Made by a program: the position numbers and the translations under genes. 23,364 nucleotides of DNA from positions 1 through 23,364 of the forward strand of contig CAZEVK010000028.1 in assembly GCA_964515755.1 (NCBI GenBank), in the 5' to 3' direction. Within the stretch, counting starts at the first letter, position 1. Each line of letters opens with the position of its first letter. The notes beneath the pieces are model-generated. The model was not told the DNA's origin. It was given only the letters and a program-made list of their open reading frames with translations, and did no database searches. Positions 22,535 to 23,364 of the stretch are shown here, piece after piece. Source of the DNA: JAGVLN01 sp964515755 (lineage in GTDB: Bacteria; Pseudomonadota; Alphaproteobacteria; Rickettsiales; JABSSG01).

Positions 22535-23260
22535 CTAATGCAAGTTAATTGCATCATTCAAATATACACAAGTTAGTATAGTGAAAATGTAAGCCTGAAG
22601 AATTGCTACAAAAAACTCAAATCCCGTAAAAACTACAATAAAAGAAATTGGCAATATACCAGCTACTCCCATCATCATAATAAACCCTGCCACTACAGCT
22701 ATTAATATATGACCCGCCATCATGTTTGCTGCAAGCCTCATTGATAAACTTATTGGTCTAGTACAGTATGTAAAAAATTCAATAACAATCATCAATGGAG
22801 CTAAAAACCATGGCGTTCCATTAGGTAAAAAGAAAGAAAAGAAGTGAAATCCATGTCTAATAAAAGCGATAACAGTCACTATTATAAATACTGTAATTGC
22901 TAATGCAAAAGTTACAATAATTTGACTAGTAACAGCAAAACCATGCGGTATTAAACCAAGTATATTTAGTGTTAAGATAAACAAAAATAAGCTAAATATA
23001 AAAGGAAAATACTGCTCGCCTTTACCAGAAGTATTTTCGTTCAAAACTTTTAAAACAAAATTATAAACCACCTCTGCACCAGATTGCATATTATTAGGAA
23101 TAGTTTGTAATTTTTTTGCAGTAAAATAAAAAAATGAACCTATAATAGCATACGCAAAAAACATAAAAAGTGATGCATTGGTAAAGCTAAGATCATAATT
23201 ACCAATATGTAAAGATAATATATCACTAATTTTAAACTGTTCTAACGGTGATGATGACAT
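22535..23260 (-). CDS. atpB: ATP synthase F0 subunit a
   Basis: The proton-channel subunit, 241 residues, with five to six membrane helices. The essential arginine is R175 in SLSMRLAANMMAGH, and the C-terminal helix GFEFFVAILQAYIFTILTCVYL is typical. The N-terminal SPLEQFKI is a standard alphaproteobacterial start. It begins two bases after the stop of an atpI-like ORF. An 84-base gap to atpE is the largest within the operon and may allow separate control or processing. Confidence 0.96.
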   Translation of the reverse strand: MSSSPLEQFKISDILSLHIGNYDLSFTNASLFMFFAYAIIGSFFYFTAKKLQTIPNNMQSGAEVVYNFVLKVLNENTSGKGEQYFPFIFSLFLFILTLNILGLIPHGFAVTSQIIVTFALAITVFIIVTVIAFIRHGFHFFSFFLPNGTPWFLAPLMIVIEFFTYCTRPISLSMRLAANMMAGHILIAVVAGFIMMMGVAGILPISFIVVFTGFEFFVAILQAYIFTILTCVYLNDAINLH

Positions 23261-23262
23261 AC

Positions 23263-23364
23263 TTATTTTTGCCTCGAAAGTCTATAAATTGAATAATAAC
23301 CAGCAATACAGGATAATAATAGGCAAATAATTTTAAAAATCAATTGAGTTTTCATTAAATAATC
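23263..23364 (-). CDS. 3' end of an AtpI-like gene (partial at window edge)
   Basis: An open frame runs from the window edge to TAA at 23263-23265 on the minus strand, 33 codons. It encodes a hydrophobic segment followed by AGYYSIYRLSRQK. A membrane helix ending in a G-x-x-x-x-Y-R basic tail is the usual C-terminus of AtpI/AtpZ, the small protein encoded first in F0 operons, and it lies two bases ahead of atpB. An internal ATG would make a 30-residue ORF, but the frame stays open to the edge, so a truncated view of a longer gene is more likely. Confidence 0.6.
   Translation of the reverse strand, partial: DYLMKTQLIFKIICLLLSCIAGYYSIYRLSRQK

Noticed and set aside
1..23364. Mobile elements, CRISPR arrays or Rickettsia-type palindromic repeats
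   Set aside because: No transposase, integrase, regularly spaced repeats or long repeated palindromes were found. The only sizeable repeat is the tandem binding-protein paralogue pair.

Overview
The window is AT-rich DNA (A+T well above G+C throughout, including third codon positions) with long AT-only spacers. It carries mostly single-copy housekeeping genes of alphaproteobacterial type: an F0 cluster with separate b and b' subunits, a TrxR-like ferredoxin-NADP reductase, omega next to a long Rel/SpoT protein, UPF0434/Trm112, MidA and the murC-murB-ddl-ftsQ block. Together this suggests a genome-reduced, host-associated alphaproteobacterium, most likely Rickettsiales or a nearby lineage. I cannot name a species. 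I see no insertion sequence, phage gene, CRISPR array or integrase.

Layout. 1-1495: tRNA-Leu(UAA) and a Trm112-like gene on the minus strand, then a HIT-family gene (+), tRNA-Thr(GGU) on the minus strand with a good promoter, and two very small lysine-rich ORFs. 1496-2062: dcd. 2081-5749: a promoter, a structured leader with a 19-residue aromatic-rich ORF, and a four-gene ABC importer operon with two tandem paralogous binding proteins, one permease and one ATPase. The family is that of TrpXYZ, so aromatic amino acid uptake is the likely role. 5750-6146: a 397-base spacer that may hold a decayed coding remnant. 6147-9773: grpE (minus, with a heat-shock-like promoter) divergent from rph-hemW-midA. 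9774-11186: metK behind a long leader that holds a 48-codon ORF overlapping the metK start. 11336-13263: ferredoxin-NADP reductase and folD, overlapping by one base. 13329-16279: rpoZ, a full-length bifunctional (p)ppGpp synthetase/hydrolase and acpS. 16542-20621: murC, murB, ddl and ftsQ. 20611-23364 (minus): tmk joined to the end of the ATP synthase F0 operon, read as atpI(partial)-atpB-atpE-atpF'-atpF-tmk.

Functionally, the genes cover peptidoglycan precursor synthesis and division (murC, murB, ddl, ftsQ), nucleotide supply (dcd, tmk, folD), SAM supply (metK), chaperone function (grpE), RNA processing (rph), stringent response (rel, rpoZ), lipid carrier activation (acpS) and energy conversion (F0). 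Several neighbourhoods look like contracted versions of layouts common in free-living alphaproteobacteria: grpE|rph-hemW without hrcA and rdgB, rel-acpS without pyrE and pdxJ, and ftsQ without a following ftsA. This fits reductive evolution.

The best candidate for something undescribed is the leader of the importer operon: a consensus promoter, an ORF with six Phe/Tyr codons in ten, and a strong hairpin whose loop contains the ORF's stop codon. It suggests translation-dependent control of an aromatic amino acid importer. In sequence this AT-rich it could also be chance. The remaining genes are ordinary, and no clearly novel multi-gene system is visible.
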